Of a stretch of 64,000 nt of DNA, positions 36,939 to 45,913 are shown piece after piece. Positions within the stretch are counted from its first letter, which is position 1, and each line of letters begins with the position of its first letter. The position numbers and the translations under genes were made by a program. The stretch is from NCBI GenBank assembly GCA_017849615.1, contig JAFIGS010000031.1, positions 53,640 through 117,639 on the forward strand, written 5' to 3'. This DNA is from Pseudolabrys sp. GTDB taxonomy: Bacteria > Pseudomonadota > Alphaproteobacteria > Rhizobiales > Xanthobacteraceae. A model generated the notes under the pieces. It saw only the letters and a program-made list of their open reading frames with translations, was not told the origin of the DNA and made no database searches.

Positions 36939-37289
36939 CTAGTCCCCAGTGCCGGTCACGAATGGCATGATATCGACGCCGTCGCCGGGAAAAACTGAAA
37001 AGTGCGGATGATTCTCGAACAGCCTGGCCGCCGCCTCGACGCTCTCAGCCTCGACGACGACATAGCCGCAGATGTCGTTCTGCGCATCCACGATGCCGCC
37101 CTTGGTCACGCGCTTGGTCTTGCCGACCATGCCGCCTTTGTCGGCAAACGACGCGGCATTGGCCTTCTCCCACGCCATCCATTGCGTGACGCCGGTCGCG
37201 TCGACGCCATCCTGCTCCGCCTTCGGCATGGCGTGAAAGCGGACAACATTGGCGGGCTTCATGGTGTAGACGGCGAGGAAGCGGGGCAT
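36939..37289 (-). CDS. YciI-like (YCII/DGPF-related) protein
   Basis: 116 residues, ferredoxin-like dimeric alpha/beta barrel. It has MPRFLAVYTMKPANVVRF at the start, WMAWEKANAASFADKGGMVGK in the middle and YVVVEAESVEAAARLFENHPHF followed by VDIMPFV, the usual YCII-type end. The function is not known for this subgroup; related proteins sit near sigma factors or VOC proteins. Confidence 0.8.
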   Translation of the reverse strand: MPRFLAVYTMKPANVVRFHAMPKAEQDGVDATGVTQWMAWEKANAASFADKGGMVGKTKRVTKGGIVDAQNDICGYVVVEAESVEAAARLFENHPHFSVFPGDGVDIMPFVTGTGD

Positions 37290-37373
37290 GGCGGAACTCC
37301 GGGTGAGAGGTGCGGCAGCGTAGCGTGGGTGGAACGAAGCGCAACCCGGGAACGACGGACCGGCATCCTCGCC

Positions 37374-37750
37374 CTATGGCGAGCGATCAAAAGCGTAATG
37401 CAGGCGCACGCAGCCTTTATCGAGGGCGTTGGCTTCAAGCAAACGCAGGTCGCCCTGAAAACCGGTCGGAGGGAAAAGCGGCCGTCCTCCGCCGATGAGC
37501 TTCGGCATCACGTAGATTTCGATCTCGTCCAGCGCGCCGCGCTCGATGAAGGTCATTTGCAATTTCCCGCCACCGAGAACCCAGACATCGCCGTCGTCGA
37601 GCGCCTTCAGCTCCGCGATCAGATCCTCGACGTTGTTCCGCGTCTCCAGCAGCCCCTTCGGCAACGCAATGGACTTGGAGGTGACGACGGGGACGCGCTG
37701 GTCGCCATAAGCCCATGGCGAGCCGTCCTGATCGAGAAAATCATAGGTGT
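37374..37750 (-). pseudogene. C-terminal part of a RibD/dihydrofolate reductase-like protein
   Basis: About 120 residues match the C-terminal two thirds of a YwjB-like reductase of about 190 residues. It keeps TYDFLDQDGSPWAYGD, PVVTSKSIALPKGLLETR, the cofactor loop DGDVWVLGGGKLQMTFIERG, and LIGGGRPLFPPTGFQGDLRL. The N terminus with the first strand and substrate loop is absent; instead the frame runs into a LysR fragment. No start codon with a ribosome site is evident. Confidence 0.7.
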
Positions 37751-37759
37751 GCGCGACGC

Positions 37760-38055
37760 CTCTACTGTGCTGATCTCGACTTGAGGAAAACGGCGCCCGT
37801 ACTCGACCAGGCTCGCCCTGAGATTGTCGGTCGACAGGGAGGTGTAGAACCCGATGGCCAGGTCTCCAGCCTCGCCGCGACCAGCGGCCTTGGCGCGATC
37901 CTGTGCGATCTGCACCTCCTCGAGAATGCGTCGAACCCTGCGAAGCAATTCTTGCCCGGAGTTCGTTGCTCGTACACCGAGTCAGCTGCCTTGCGGAACC
38001 TGCCGTAGCGGTCGGCACTTGCCGCATAGAGCAGATGCTTCAGATCAATGGACAT
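37760..38055 (-). pseudogene. LysR-type regulator remnant
   Basis: The ATG at 38055 reads SIDLKHLLYAASADRYGRFR, the N terminus of a LysR DNA-binding domain. The recognition helix and wing are then missing. A second frame resumes with RVRRILEEVQIAQDRAKAAG, then GEAGDLAIGFYTSLSTDNLR and GRRFPQVEISTVEASR (linker and start of the effector domain). It stops abruptly at about 37760, where the reductase fragment begins. So there is an internal deletion with frameshift and a 3' truncation. Confidence 0.75.
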
Positions 38056-38110
38056 CTTCAAGGACCTCTGGCCGGAGTCGCTGCTCTCTTCGCGAACGCC
38101 GGGCCCCGCT

Positions 38111-38596
38111 CTACCGTGCTGCTATGGCCGCGATGAAGAGTACGCAGGCCGCGGCGGACGCGATCGTCCGTACATGGTTCCAGAAGGCCCAATTCTTCAG
38201 GTAAAGCGCCCACGCGCGCGCACCTTCCGCTCCTACTGGATCTACCGCGGCAAGCGCATTGTTGAGAGGTACATTGAAGAGCATCGTCACAACGAGCATC
38301 CCGACGAAATAGATGGATCCGCCACTCAACATTGCCAAGGCGCCGGGTTCTCCCCAGCGAAACAGCGCAACCCCGGCGAGCGCCAGACTTAGAAGGCTCG
38401 TGCCGAGAAAGACTGGCATGAATAGCGACCTCAGAATGACGACGTTGATCGAGTTCATGGCTGAGATGCCCGACACCTGATCGATTCGGCTGAGGGCTGT
38501 CAAAATGAAGGCCGAGAACGCAAAGTAGAGCCCTGCGATCATTCCGCAACCTACGGCGGAGAACCAGAGCAGACCAGTGATGACCGAATGGATCAC
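38111..38596 (-). CDS. DUF1772 (anthrone oxygenase-like) membrane protein
   Basis: 161 residues, four hydrophobic helices with the family segments GLYFAFSAFILTALSRID near residue 22, AMNSINVVILRSLFMPVFLG, and MLVVTMLFNVPLNNALAAVD. The start is taken as the GTG at 38596, with GGAG 8 bases upstream and its GTGA overlapping the stop of the NmrA-like gene. DUF1772 proteins often accompany NAD(P)-binding oxidoreductases of secondary metabolism or detoxification, as here. Confidence 0.85.
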   Translation of the reverse strand: MIHSVITGLLWFSAVGCGMIAGLYFAFSAFILTALSRIDQVSGISAMNSINVVILRSLFMPVFLGTSLLSLALAGVALFRWGEPGALAMLSGGSIYFVGMLVVTMLFNVPLNNALAAVDPVGAEGARAWALYLKNWAFWNHVRTIASAAACVLFIAAIAAR

Positions 38597-39423
38597 AGTG
38601 ATGCACTCCAAACGCCGGCCGCCGCGGTCCTGCGCGCGTAGTCGGCAAAGTCCCGCGCTGGCCGGCCGAGCACTTCGTCGACCCCGTGCATGACCGGCGA
38701 ATTGCGGCCGTCGAGTACCACTGTAAAGAGTTCGATGAGCAGCGCCGTTACCTCGTCAGGAACACCAATCCTGCGCATATCGGCGCTGAATTCCTCGGGC
38801 GAAATTTCACGATACCGGATTGGCCGCCCCGCTGCGGCCGCGATCTCGGCCACGGCCTCGCCGAAGGTGAGCGCGCGAGGACCGGTCACATCATAAACCT
38901 TGCCGCTGTGGCGATCATCGTTGAGCACTGCCGCCACGACTTCGGCAATGTCGTCGACGTCTACGAAGGGCTCAGGCACGGAGGGCGCCGGCAGCGCAAC
39001 TTCGCCCGCACGGATGCCGTCGATCAGATAGCCTTCTGAGAAATTCTGATTGAACCAACTCGCGCGGACATTGGTCCACGCAACGCCGGACTTTTGCAGC
39101 GCCGCTTCTGCCCGTTGCGCGCCGGGTTCGTTGTGGCCGGAAAGGAGAACAATGCGCCCGACCCCCTTAGCACGCGCGATCTGGCTAAGTTCCGCGATGT
39201 CCTCGGCCGCGCCTTTAACCGCAAGATCGGGCTGATAAGTGACGTAAGCCTGGGATACGCCCTCGAACGCTGGTGCCCAGGTCTCGCGCCGGGTCCAGTC
39301 AAACGGAATCGCACTAGAGCGCGACGCGGCACGGACATTGTGCCCTTGCTTTTCAAGTAGCGTCTTAACTCGTCGGCCGGTCTTGCCGCCGCCACCGATG
39401 ATCAGGATGGGGAACTGTGTCAT
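38593..39423 (-). CDS. NmrA-like NAD(P)H-binding oxidoreductase
   Basis: 276 residues, atypical SDR. It has LIIGGGGKTGRRVKTLLEKQ at residue 6, VGRIVLLSGHNEPG, a WFNQNFSEGYL segment near residue 133 and the FVDVDDIAEVVAAVLND stretch. The active Tyr-X3-Lys is missing, as in NmrA/QorR2-type proteins. The ATG at 39423 has GGGAGGA 7 bases upstream. It forms an operon with DUF1772 and is divergent from a TetR regulator across a palindromic operator. Confidence 0.9.
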   Translation of the reverse strand: MTQFPILIIGGGGKTGRRVKTLLEKQGHNVRAASRSSAIPFDWTRRETWAPAFEGVSQAYVTYQPDLAVKGAAEDIAELSQIARAKGVGRIVLLSGHNEPGAQRAEAALQKSGVAWTNVRASWFNQNFSEGYLIDGIRAGEVALPAPSVPEPFVDVDDIAEVVAAVLNDDRHSGKVYDVTGPRALTFGEAVAEIAAAAGRPIRYREISPEEFSADMRRIGVPDEVTALLIELFTVVLDGRNSPVMHGVDEVLGRPARDFADYARRTAAAGVWSASL

Positions 39424-39439
39424 GCGCCGTCCTCCCTTA

Positions 39440-39488
39440 GAATACGAGACATTATCGTATTTGAGTAACCCGATAATCTCTCGTATTC
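39440..39488. promoter_or_regulatory. TetR operator: inverted pair of 18-base motifs
   Basis: GAATACGAGACATTATCG (39440-39457) and CGATAATCTCTCGTATTC (39471-39488) are reverse complements with one mismatch, centres 31 bases apart. The first copy also contains the smaller palindrome AATACGA-N7-TCGTATT. The block fills the gap between the divergent NmrA-like and tetR genes, so repression of both is likely. Confidence 0.75.
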
Positions 39489-39519
39489 TGGCTGTCAAGG
39501 CGAATTGGAGGAGATGGGG

Positions 39520-40173
39520 GTGGCCACGAGGAAGAAGAGACGGGTTGTGCCGGAGGCAGCAGTGGCGGCGGCGCGGGCGCGCTTGGTTCCAAGCCAGCGG
39601 CGCAGCCGGGAACGATTCGAGCGGATATTGGAAAGCGCAGTCGAACTGATCGCGGAGAAAGGCAGCGACGCCTTTCGCATGAGCGACATTGTTGAGCGCA
39701 CGGGCGTGCCCTTCGGTTCGCTGTATCAATACTTTCCGGACAAGACAGCGATTATCGGCACTCTTGCTGAGCGCTACAACGCCATCGAGCGCGCGTGCGT
39801 TGAACAGGAACTGGCCACGACAAAGACCGTGCAGGACGTGTACCTGGCATTGTGCCGAATCGTGGACGGATATTTTGGGATGTATCGTGACGATCCGGTG
39901 ATGCGCGATGTTTGGCAAGCCGCGCAGGCGGACAGGGCATTGAAAAAGCTAGACCAAGACCAAGGTAAATTCCTGTCCGACATTCTGACTGACGCCTTGC
40001 GGCGCGTGACGCCGGATGTGCCAGCAACGAGGCTGTCAGCGTTTTCGGAACTGACAATGATCCTCATCGCTGCCGCAGTGCGGCACGCCATGTCGCTCCC
40101 GCGTAACGAGGCCCGCAGAATCCTGGAGCTCTTTAAACGCATGCTGCCGAAGGATTTGCGGGATCTGAACTAG
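39520..40173 (+). CDS. TetR/AcrR family regulator
   Basis: 217 residues from the GTG at 39520, which has GGAGGAG 6 bases upstream; the ATG at 39514 is too close to it. The DNA-binding domain reads RFERILESAVELIAEKGSDA near residue 28, then MSDIVERTGVPFGSLYQYFPDK (helix-turn-helix). The ligand domain is helical and unassigned. It is divergent from the NmrA-DUF1772 operon and presumably represses it through the palindromes at 39440-39488. Confidence 0.93.
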   Translation: MATRKKRRVVPEAAVAAARARLVPSQRRSRERFERILESAVELIAEKGSDAFRMSDIVERTGVPFGSLYQYFPDKTAIIGTLAERYNAIERACVEQELATTKTVQDVYLALCRIVDGYFGMYRDDPVMRDVWQAAQADRALKKLDQDQGKFLSDILTDALRRVTPDVPATRLSAFSELTMILIAAAVRHAMSLPRNEARRILELFKRMLPKDLRDLN

Positions 40174-40245
40174 TCCACTTGGGCGTCGAGGTGGAATTCT
40201 GTGACCGAAGAAGGACCGATTGCGCAATTATCGGAGGTAGAGGAC

Positions 40246-40611
40246 ATGCACATCAAATTCGCCCCATTGCCGGTATGGGACCAAGACCGCGCAAAGGATT
40301 TCTATATCAGGCATCTTGGTTGTGAAGTGGCGGTCGACAAACCCTACAAGGAAGATGGGTGGCGCTGGATCGAACTGAGGCTTCCCAATGCCGAAACCAC
40401 TCTCCTGTTCGAGCGCAGAGAGAGCGACAGCCCGAGCGCGGCACCGGCCTTGGTGCTGGTCGATCCTGACCCGGATGCCACCATGGCTTCGCTCAAGGCG
40501 AGCGGCGTTGCAATCATCACGGAGCCGAAGGAGGCCCCGTGGGAGCCCGGCCGACGCTTCGCCGAATTTCGCGACAGTGAGGGAAACCGCATGGTCGTCG
40601 CGACGAGTTAG
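40246..40611 (+). CDS. VOC family protein (3)
   Basis: 121 residues from the ATG at 40246, with GGAGGTAGAGG upstream. It has the pattern VWDQDRAKDFYIRHLGCEVA near residue 9, RWIELRLPNAETTLLF, LVLVDPDPDATMASLKASGV and FAEFRDSEGNRMVVATS at the end. It is a glyoxalase/extradiol dioxygenase superfamily member, substrate unknown. It follows tetR by 72 bases and may be regulated with it. Confidence 0.88.
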   Translation: MHIKFAPLPVWDQDRAKDFYIRHLGCEVAVDKPYKEDGWRWIELRLPNAETTLLFERRESDSPSAAPALVLVDPDPDATMASLKASGVAIITEPKEAPWEPGRRFAEFRDSEGNRMVVATS

Positions 40612-40845
40612 TCCAAGGAGCGCCGCAGTGGCGGCAGGCACCGATGCTGTGGCGTCGGGAAGTTTAGACCGCCGATGATCCGGCCCACGACGAACGAGCG
40701 GGTGGCGTAAACACCGACGACCAAGGCGCGGAATAGAGGTGAATCAGCTTGCAGGTCAGGGCCACGGTGCCGGCCTCTTCCGTCACGAAGATCGCGCCGA
40801 CGAACACCATGGCGATGGCGAGAATACGAATAGAAAGGCATTGCC
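40612..40845. other. intergenic strip with degraded coding sequence
   Basis: On the minus strand a short hydrophobic stretch (MVFVGAIFVTEEAGTVALTC, about 40802-40745) and a second in another frame (ALVVGVYATRSFVVGRIIGG) suggest remains of a small membrane protein gene broken by frame changes. Nothing intact can be read. Confidence 0.35.
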
Positions 40846-41070
40846 ATGCGCCACCGTCGCCATGTCATCGTTGAAGCGCCTTCGTCCTTGGGTTTGACCA
40901 CCGAAGGAGTCGAAGGGTTGCCTGCCAGCTTTCTCGCGCTCGGCTTGGCCGATCGCGTCGAGGCCGCACGCTCGGTCCGCGTTGCGGTCCCTCCCAAGAG
41001 CAATACGATTGATCCCGATACGGGCATCCTCAACGCGCATGAGATCGCGGCCTGGCCTCCCCGACTCGAC
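40846..41070 (+). pseudogene. N-terminal fragment of an arginase-family protein
   Basis: The ATG at 40846 opens about 75 residues that match the start of the arginase/agmatinase family. HVIVEAPSSLGLTTEGVEGL, PASFLALGLADRVEAAR and DPDTGILNAHEIAAW correspond to the first beta strand, the loop and the first helices. The metal-binding GGDHS and DAHxD motifs that should follow are absent; after about 41070 the frame has no family character. The gene is truncated and inactive. Confidence 0.6.
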
Positions 41071-41437
41071 CATTCAGCCGGTAGTCCAGCCGGAAAGATA
41101 TCTGTCCTGACGGCATTACGCGGACATACATGCCGTCGCGATCCGCAACCTTGTATATTTTCTCTTTTGGCCTCAGGACCTTAAGCGCGGCGTCTGTCAG
41201 TATTCTCGTGCCACCGCCGAAAAAGTACCGTCACGCGGTCTTTTGGAGGCTCGCGCCTCAAAATTCTTGTTCTTACAATAGCTTAAGCCAAAAAGGTACC
41301 GTCGCGAGCCTCATTTCCCATGACATGTGATCTATGCCCACCGATAGGTACCGATAGGCATCGTCGAAAAAATTATTTTTTTCAGTAGTTTATATCGAAC
41401 TCTGGAGCAAAATCGGCGGCGTTTGGGTAGGCCGGAA
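41071..41437. other. A/T-rich intergenic strip with degenerate repeats
   Basis: 367 bases before the end of guaA, much more A/T-rich than the surroundings. Two degenerate direct repeats, CCGAAAAAGTACCGTCACG (41217-41235) and CCAAAAAGGTACCGTCGCG (41288-41306), match at 16 of 19 bases. CCGATAGGTA/CCGATAGGCA stands in tandem at 41341-41360. A small hairpin GAGGC-TCGC-GCCTC lies at 41246-41259. No gene or terminal inverted repeat of a known mobile element is visible. Confidence 0.5.
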
Positions 41438-43021
41438 TTATTCCCACTCAATCGTCCCCGGCGGCTTGCTGGTCACGTCATAAACGACACGGTTGACGCC
41501 CTTCACCTCGTTGATGATGCGCGTCGCCACCATACCTAAGAACTTCATGTCGAAGGGATAGAAGTCGGCGGTCATGCCGTCGACCGAAGTCACGGCGCGC
41601 AGGCCGACAACATATTCATAGGTGCGGCCGTCGCCCATCACGCCGACGGTCTTCACCGGCAGCAGCACGGCGAAAGCCTGCCAGATGTCGTCGTACAGCC
41701 CGCAGCGGCGGATTTCCTCGATGTAGATTTCGTCGGCGAGCCGCAGGATATCGAGCTTCTCCTTGGTGATCGCGCCGGGCACACGGATGGCGAGGCCCGG
41801 CCCCGGGAACGGGTGGCGGCCGACGAACATGTCCGGCAGGCCGAGCTCGCGGCCGAGCGCGCGCACCTCGTCCTTGAACAGTTCGCGCAAGGGCTCGACC
41901 AGCTTCATGTTCATGCGCGCCGGCAAGCCGCCGACATTGTGATGCGACTTGATGGTCACCGACGGCCCGCCGGTGAACGACACGCTTTCGATCACGTCGG
42001 GATAGAGCGTGCCCTGCGCCAGGAAATCGGCGCCGCCGACTTTCTTGGCTTCGGCCTCGAACACGTCGATGAACAATTTGCCGATGGTCTTGCGCTTGAC
42101 CTCCGGGTCGTCGACGCCCTCGAGCGCCTTGAGGAAGGTGTCGGACGCGTCCACATGCACCAGCGGAATGTTGTAGCTGTCGCGGAACATAGCGACGACC
42201 TTCTTGGCCTCCGCGAGCCGCATCAGGCCGTGATCGACCAGCACGCAGGTGAGCTGGTCGCCGATCGCCTCGTGCAGCAGCACCGCGGCCACCGCGGAAT
42301 CGACGCCGCCGGACAGGCCGCAAATGACGCGGCCCTTGCCGACCTGGGCGCGGATCTTCTCGATCGCCTCTTCGCGGAAGGCGCGCATGGTCCAGTCGCC
42401 GGTGAGGCCGGCGATCCTGCGCACGAAGTTGCGCAGCAGCGCCGCACCGTGCGGCGTATGCACCACTTCGGGGTGGAACTGCATGGCGTAGAATTTGCGC
42501 GCGTCGTCGCCGATAATGGAGATCGGCGAGCCCGGCGCCTGGCCGAGCACGCGGAAGCCTTCCGGCAGCTGCGTGACGCGATCGCCGTGGCTCATCCAGA
42601 CGGGATATTTCTCGCCCTTGACCCAGACGCCTTCGAAGAACGGACTATCCGCCGTGATCTCCACTTCGGCGCGGCCGAATTCGCGGTGGTGGCCGGCCTC
42701 GACCTTGCCGCCGAGCTGCTGCGCCATGGCCTGCTCGCCGTAGCAGATGCCGAGCACCGGCACGCCGGCGTCGTAAATCGCCTGCGGCGCCAAGGGCGCG
42801 TTGGCGTCGAGCACGGAGGCCGGGCCGCCGGACAGGATCACGGCTTTCGGCCGCATGGCGCGGAAGGCCTCTTCGGCCTTCTGGAACGGGACGATCTCGC
42901 TGTAGACCCCCTCCTCGCGCACACGGCGGGCGATGAGCTGGGTGACCTGCGAGCCAAAATCGACAATCAGGACCTTGTCGTGATCGGCGGCGGAGACGGG
43001 TGTCTGGGGGGATGAGTTCAT
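41438..43021 (-). CDS. guaA: GMP synthase (glutamine-hydrolysing)
   Basis: Converts XMP to GMP with glutamine as nitrogen donor. The N-terminal amidotransferase domain has [17 protein letters not shown] near residue 17, the nucleophile Cys in [16 protein letters not shown] near 95 and the His in QFHPEVVHT near 182. The ATP-PPase domain has [20 protein letters not shown] near 240, and the C-terminal dimerisation domain ends [17 protein letters not shown]. Length 527 is usual. The start at 43021 replaces an upstream extension without features. rsmB and guaB are nearby, as in related genomes. Confidence 0.97.
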   Translation of the reverse strand: MNSSPQTPVSAADHDKVLIVDFGSQVTQLIARRVREEGVYSEIVPFQKAEEAFRAMRPKAVILSGGPASVLDANAPLAPQAIYDAGVPVLGICYGEQAMAQQLGGKVEAGHHREFGRAEVEITADSPFFEGVWVKGEKYPVWMSHGDRVTQLPEGFRVLGQAPGSPISIIGDDARKFYAMQFHPEVVHTPHGAALLRNFVRRIAGLTGDWTMRAFREEAIEKIRAQVGKGRVICGLSGGVDSAVAAVLLHEAIGDQLTCVLVDHGLMRLAEAKKVVAMFRDSYNIPLVHVDASDTFLKALEGVDDPEVKRKTIGKLFIDVFEAEAKKVGGADFLAQGTLYPDVIESVSFTGGPSVTIKSHHNVGGLPARMNMKLVEPLRELFKDEVRALGRELGLPDMFVGRHPFPGPGLAIRVPGAITKEKLDILRLADEIYIEEIRRCGLYDDIWQAFAVLLPVKTVGVMGDGRTYEYVVGLRAVTSVDGMTADFYPFDMKFLGMVATRIINEVKGVNRVVYDVTSKPPGTIEWE

Positions 43022-43109
43022 CCCCTGAATTAAGCAAGTCGCGCCCGCGCCGCAACTGGGCGGCGCGGCCTTCCACGTCAAATCTCGGGCAGCAGGCGCG
43101 CGGCGCGGA

Positions 43110-44075
43110 TCAGTTACCGCTGCCGTCGATCATGCGGCCGACAAAGGGGATCTGGGCGACCCAGGAGCCGCCATTCGTGCTGCCATATTGCGCGGCCGGG
43201 ATCGCGGCCGGCGGCACCGGGCGGTTGGGGTCCACCGGCACCGTGCGCTGGACGTCGTTGATCGCGACCGCGGGCGGCAGCGGCGCGGCAGCGCCCTCGG
43301 CCACCGGTTGCGGCGCCGGCGTGGCCGGTGCGTTCAAGGTCCAGCTTTGCTGCAACACAGGCTCCGGCCGCGCCGGCTTATGCGGACGCTCGCCAGAGTC
43401 GGCGGATGGGTCGGTCAGTGCATTGCGCACGGCGTCGAGCCAGCGGCTGTCGGACATCGGCGCGGCTTCGGCCGGCGCCTCCGGTTGGACCGCGGCCACC
43501 GCCACCGGCTTCTTCTCGACAATGGCTGGACGGAGTTCGGCCTTCGCCGTTTCCTTGACCGGTTCCTTGACGCTCTCCTTCACGGCTTCCTTGACGGGGC
43601 CGGCCTTCCTGACCTCGTCCTTCGGCACATCCTTGGCAACGACGGCGGGCTTGGGCGCCGGCTTCGCCGCCGGGGCGGCCTGGGCCACCCCCCGGTCGGC
43701 GGCGAGCAGCGCCTTGAATGCCGCCTGCGCGTCCGGATCAAACCCGCCGCAATTGCGCTCGAAGGATTCGACGTCGCGCTTGACCAGCATGCGACGGGTC
43801 GCCGGATCGACGTTCTTGTCGAGCATCGAGACGATCGAGGTGCGCAGGTTGGCGCAGCCGGTCTCGGGGGCGTAATTGGTGCGGTACAGGGTGTAGCCGG
43901 AGGCCAGCGCCAGCGGCACGCCGATCAGGGTGCTGATCGCCTGGAAGCCGGAAATGAAACGGGTGAAGTGCGAGCCGGGCTTGGTCGGGTGCCCCGGATG
44001 GACGGATGGCGCGTGCTGGTCGTCAGCCCGCCCCGCGGCATGAAAAGTGGGCTCCCGCCTCGCCGACATGGTCAC
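43110..44075 (-). CDS. membrane-anchored Pro/Ala/Lys-rich protein, unknown function
   Basis: 321 residues. A short N-terminal arm is followed by one membrane helix ([20 protein letters not shown]) near residue 45. A small folded-looking part has [19 protein letters not shown] and [15 protein letters not shown] (two cysteines). A long low-complexity tail follows, with [14 protein letters not shown]-type repeats, Pro/Ala stretches, and a short conserved-looking end ([16 protein letters not shown]). It may start at the GTG 44075 (GGGGA 9 bases upstream) or the ATG 44069. It sits between rsmB and guaA; family not recognised. Confidence 0.7.
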   Translation of the reverse strand: MTMSARREPTFHAAGRADDQHAPSVHPGHPTKPGSHFTRFISGFQAISTLIGVPLALASGYTLYRTNYAPETGCANLRTSIVSMLDKNVDPATRRMLVKRDVESFERNCGGFDPDAQAAFKALLAADRGVAQAAPAAKPAPKPAVVAKDVPKDEVRKAGPVKEAVKESVKEPVKETAKAELRPAIVEKKPVAVAAVQPEAPAEAAPMSDSRWLDAVRNALTDPSADSGERPHKPARPEPVLQQSWTLNAPATPAPQPVAEGAAAPLPPAVAINDVQRTVPVDPNRPVPPAAIPAAQYGSTNGGSWVAQIPFVGRMIDGSGN

Positions 44076-44168
44076 GTCTTTAATTCCCCGCCGATCGCCT
44101 GATCAGGTTCCGAACTGATCGAATCTTCGGGAGGTTTTTTGGCCGGGATTGAGGCGGGATCAGGGAAT

Positions 44169-45431
44169 TCAGGACCGGGCGAGCACCGATACAAAGAATC
44201 CATCCGTCCCGGTCGTCTTCGGCGTCAGCAAGGTGCCCTCGGGCGACCGCCGCGCGCCCTCGACGCCGTCCGGCGCCGCCGCGGCAAAGCCGGCGTGCCG
44301 CGCCAGGAAGGCCCGCACCTGGGCACCGTTCTCGGCGTCGAGCAGCGAACACGTAATGTAAACGATGCGCCCGCCCGGTTTGAGAAATTCGGTTGCCCGA
44401 TCAAGGATATCGGCCTGCTCCTTGACGCGCTGCTCGAGCGCACCCGGCCGCATCCGCCACTTGGCGTCGGGATTGCGCCGCCACGCCCCGGTGCCCGTGC
44501 AAGGAGCGTCGATCAGGACGAGGTCCATGCGGCCCTTGAGGTCGTCGATCTCGGTATGAACCGACTTGGGGGTCCTGACTTGAACGTTCCGCGCGCCCGA
44601 GCGCGCCAGCCGGTCATGAACCGGCGCAAGGCGGCGCTTGTCGTCGTCGGTGGCGAAGATCTGGCCCTTGTTCTCCATCATGGCCGCCAGCGCGAGAGTC
44701 TTGCCGCCGGCGCCGGCGCACAGATCGAGCACCTGCTCGCCCGGTTTGGCGCCCGAGAACAGGGCCGCGAGCTGCGAGCCCTCGTCCTGCACCTCGACGA
44801 ACCCTTTCATGAAAGCCGGTTCGGCGTGGATCGGCGGCGCCTTGGCGTCGGCGGCCAGCGCAATGCGCAGGCCCCAGGGCGACCACGGCGTCGGCGCGGG
44901 ATTGAGATCGGCCAGCATCGCCGCCGCCTTGTCGCGATCCGCCTTGAGCGTGTTGACGCGCAGATCGAGCGGCGCACGCGAAGCCAAAGCCGCGCCCTCC
45001 TCCGCGCGCCGATCGCCGAAGCTCCGGGCGAAGGCGTCATCGAGCCATTCGGGATAATCGCCGGCGATGTGGGCCGGAGCGCTGTCGAGGCTGGCCGTAT
45101 CGAGCCGCGCACGCTCGTCATCGCTCAGCGCCGCTGGCGCGTATTGCGCGCCGCTGGCGAGCTTGCCGATGGCGTCGGTGTCCAGCCCGCGCTCGCGCCG
45201 GAGCATGCCGAGCACAACCGCGCGCGGCGTGTCCGCGCCCATCAGATACGCGCTCGAGGCCTTGCGGCGCAGCGCGTCGTAAACCAGCCCGCCAATCGCC
45301 GCGCGATCGCCCGAACCGGCGAAACGATGCGCCTGGCCCCAGCTCTTCAGCGCGTCGGGCGCCGGGCGCCGCTCGTCGATGATAGATGTGAGGACCTCGA
45401 TGGCGGCCTCGAGCCGCGCCGAAGGAGTCAT
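44169..45431 (-). CDS. rsmB: 16S rRNA (cytosine-C5) methyltransferase, RsmB family
   Basis: 420 residues from the ATG at 45431. An N-terminal NusB-like helical domain covers about residues 1-140. The SAM-dependent methyltransferase follows with VLDLCAGAGGKTLALAAMM near residue 240. The two family cysteines lie in IDAPCTGTGAWRRNPD (general motif IV) and VYITCSLLDAENGAQV (motif VI nucleophile). The E. coli enzyme methylates C967. It lies downstream of, and divergent from, the putative graspetide precursor gene. Confidence 0.92.
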   Translation of the reverse strand: MTPSARLEAAIEVLTSIIDERRPAPDALKSWGQAHRFAGSGDRAAIGGLVYDALRRKASSAYLMGADTPRAVVLGMLRRERGLDTDAIGKLASGAQYAPAALSDDERARLDTASLDSAPAHIAGDYPEWLDDAFARSFGDRRAEEGAALASRAPLDLRVNTLKADRDKAAAMLADLNPAPTPWSPWGLRIALAADAKAPPIHAEPAFMKGFVEVQDEGSQLAALFSGAKPGEQVLDLCAGAGGKTLALAAMMENKGQIFATDDDKRRLAPVHDRLARSGARNVQVRTPKSVHTEIDDLKGRMDLVLIDAPCTGTGAWRRNPDAKWRMRPGALEQRVKEQADILDRATEFLKPGGRIVYITCSLLDAENGAQVRAFLARHAGFAAAAPDGVEGARRSPEGTLLTPKTTGTDGFFVSVLARS

Positions 45432-45530
45432 GCCGGAATTCTCTCTGGGATATGGAGGCCGAGCCCTACTGACATTCGGCAAGGCTGTCCAATCGTTTGG
45501 CGCGCGTCCCGCGCCACCCTCAATTTAACC

Positions 45531-45559
45531 TTGCGCTTTCGCTTTGCGCCCGCCATAGT
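45531..45559 (+). promoter_or_regulatory. possible promoter for the precursor gene
   Basis: TTGCGC (45531-45536), a 17-base spacer and CATAGT (45554-45559) give a weak sigma-70-like pair. Predicted transcription would start about 7 bases later, roughly 26 bases before the precursor ATG and upstream of its GGAGG. Confidence 0.35.
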
Positions 45560-45592
45560 TGTGGAGGCGTTTATAGCTTCCGGAGGCATGTC

Positions 45593-45889
45593 ATGCTGCC
45601 TTTCGTCCTCGCGCACCCATCGCGGTCGGCCCGGGCGGCCATGCCCTCATCGGCCATCGAGCCGATGGAACGCGCCGTGCGCTCCTTCCTGCAGGAACGC
45701 GGGCTGAGCTTCTGGATCAGCAACAGCGAAACCACCTTGCCCGGCCCGACCGGCTGCTGGGAAAAGACCTACTATCAAACGGCGGTGCAGACGCAGATCT
45801 CCTTCAACCCGCCCGGCTTCACGCAAGATTACAATCAGGACGAAAAGCTCGAGCACAGCAATAACGACGACACTTCACCCCGGGATTGA
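45593..45889 (+). CDS. putative graspetide (ATP-grasp RiPP) precursor peptide
   Basis: 98 residues. The ATG at 45593 is fixed by GGAGG (45582-45586) 6 bases upstream. The N-terminal part, up to about residue 45, is a plausible leader with an amphipathic helix (IEPMERAVRSFLQERGLSFW). The middle is Thr/Tyr/Gln-rich (CWEKTYYQTAVQTQISF). The last 22 residues carry acceptors Asp79, Asp83, Glu84, Glu87, Asp92, Asp93, Asp98 and donors Thr77, Lys85, Ser89, Thr94, Ser95, as expected for a core cross-linked by esters or amides. The ATP-grasp gene follows after 24 bases. The role is inferred from context and composition; it has no known family motif such as the microviridin PFFARFL. Confidence 0.6.
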   Translation: MLPFVLAHPSRSARAAMPSSAIEPMERAVRSFLQERGLSFWISNSETTLPGPTGCWEKTYYQTAVQTQISFNPPGFTQDYNQDEKLEHSNNDDTSPRD

Positions 45890-45913
45890 CGCACATCCAG
45901 CGCCGGGGCCTCT

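Noticed and set aside
40846-41184. Intact small protein of 112 residues
   Set aside because: Only the first 75 residues resemble arginase; the rest lacks protein-like pattern, so it is treated as a remnant.
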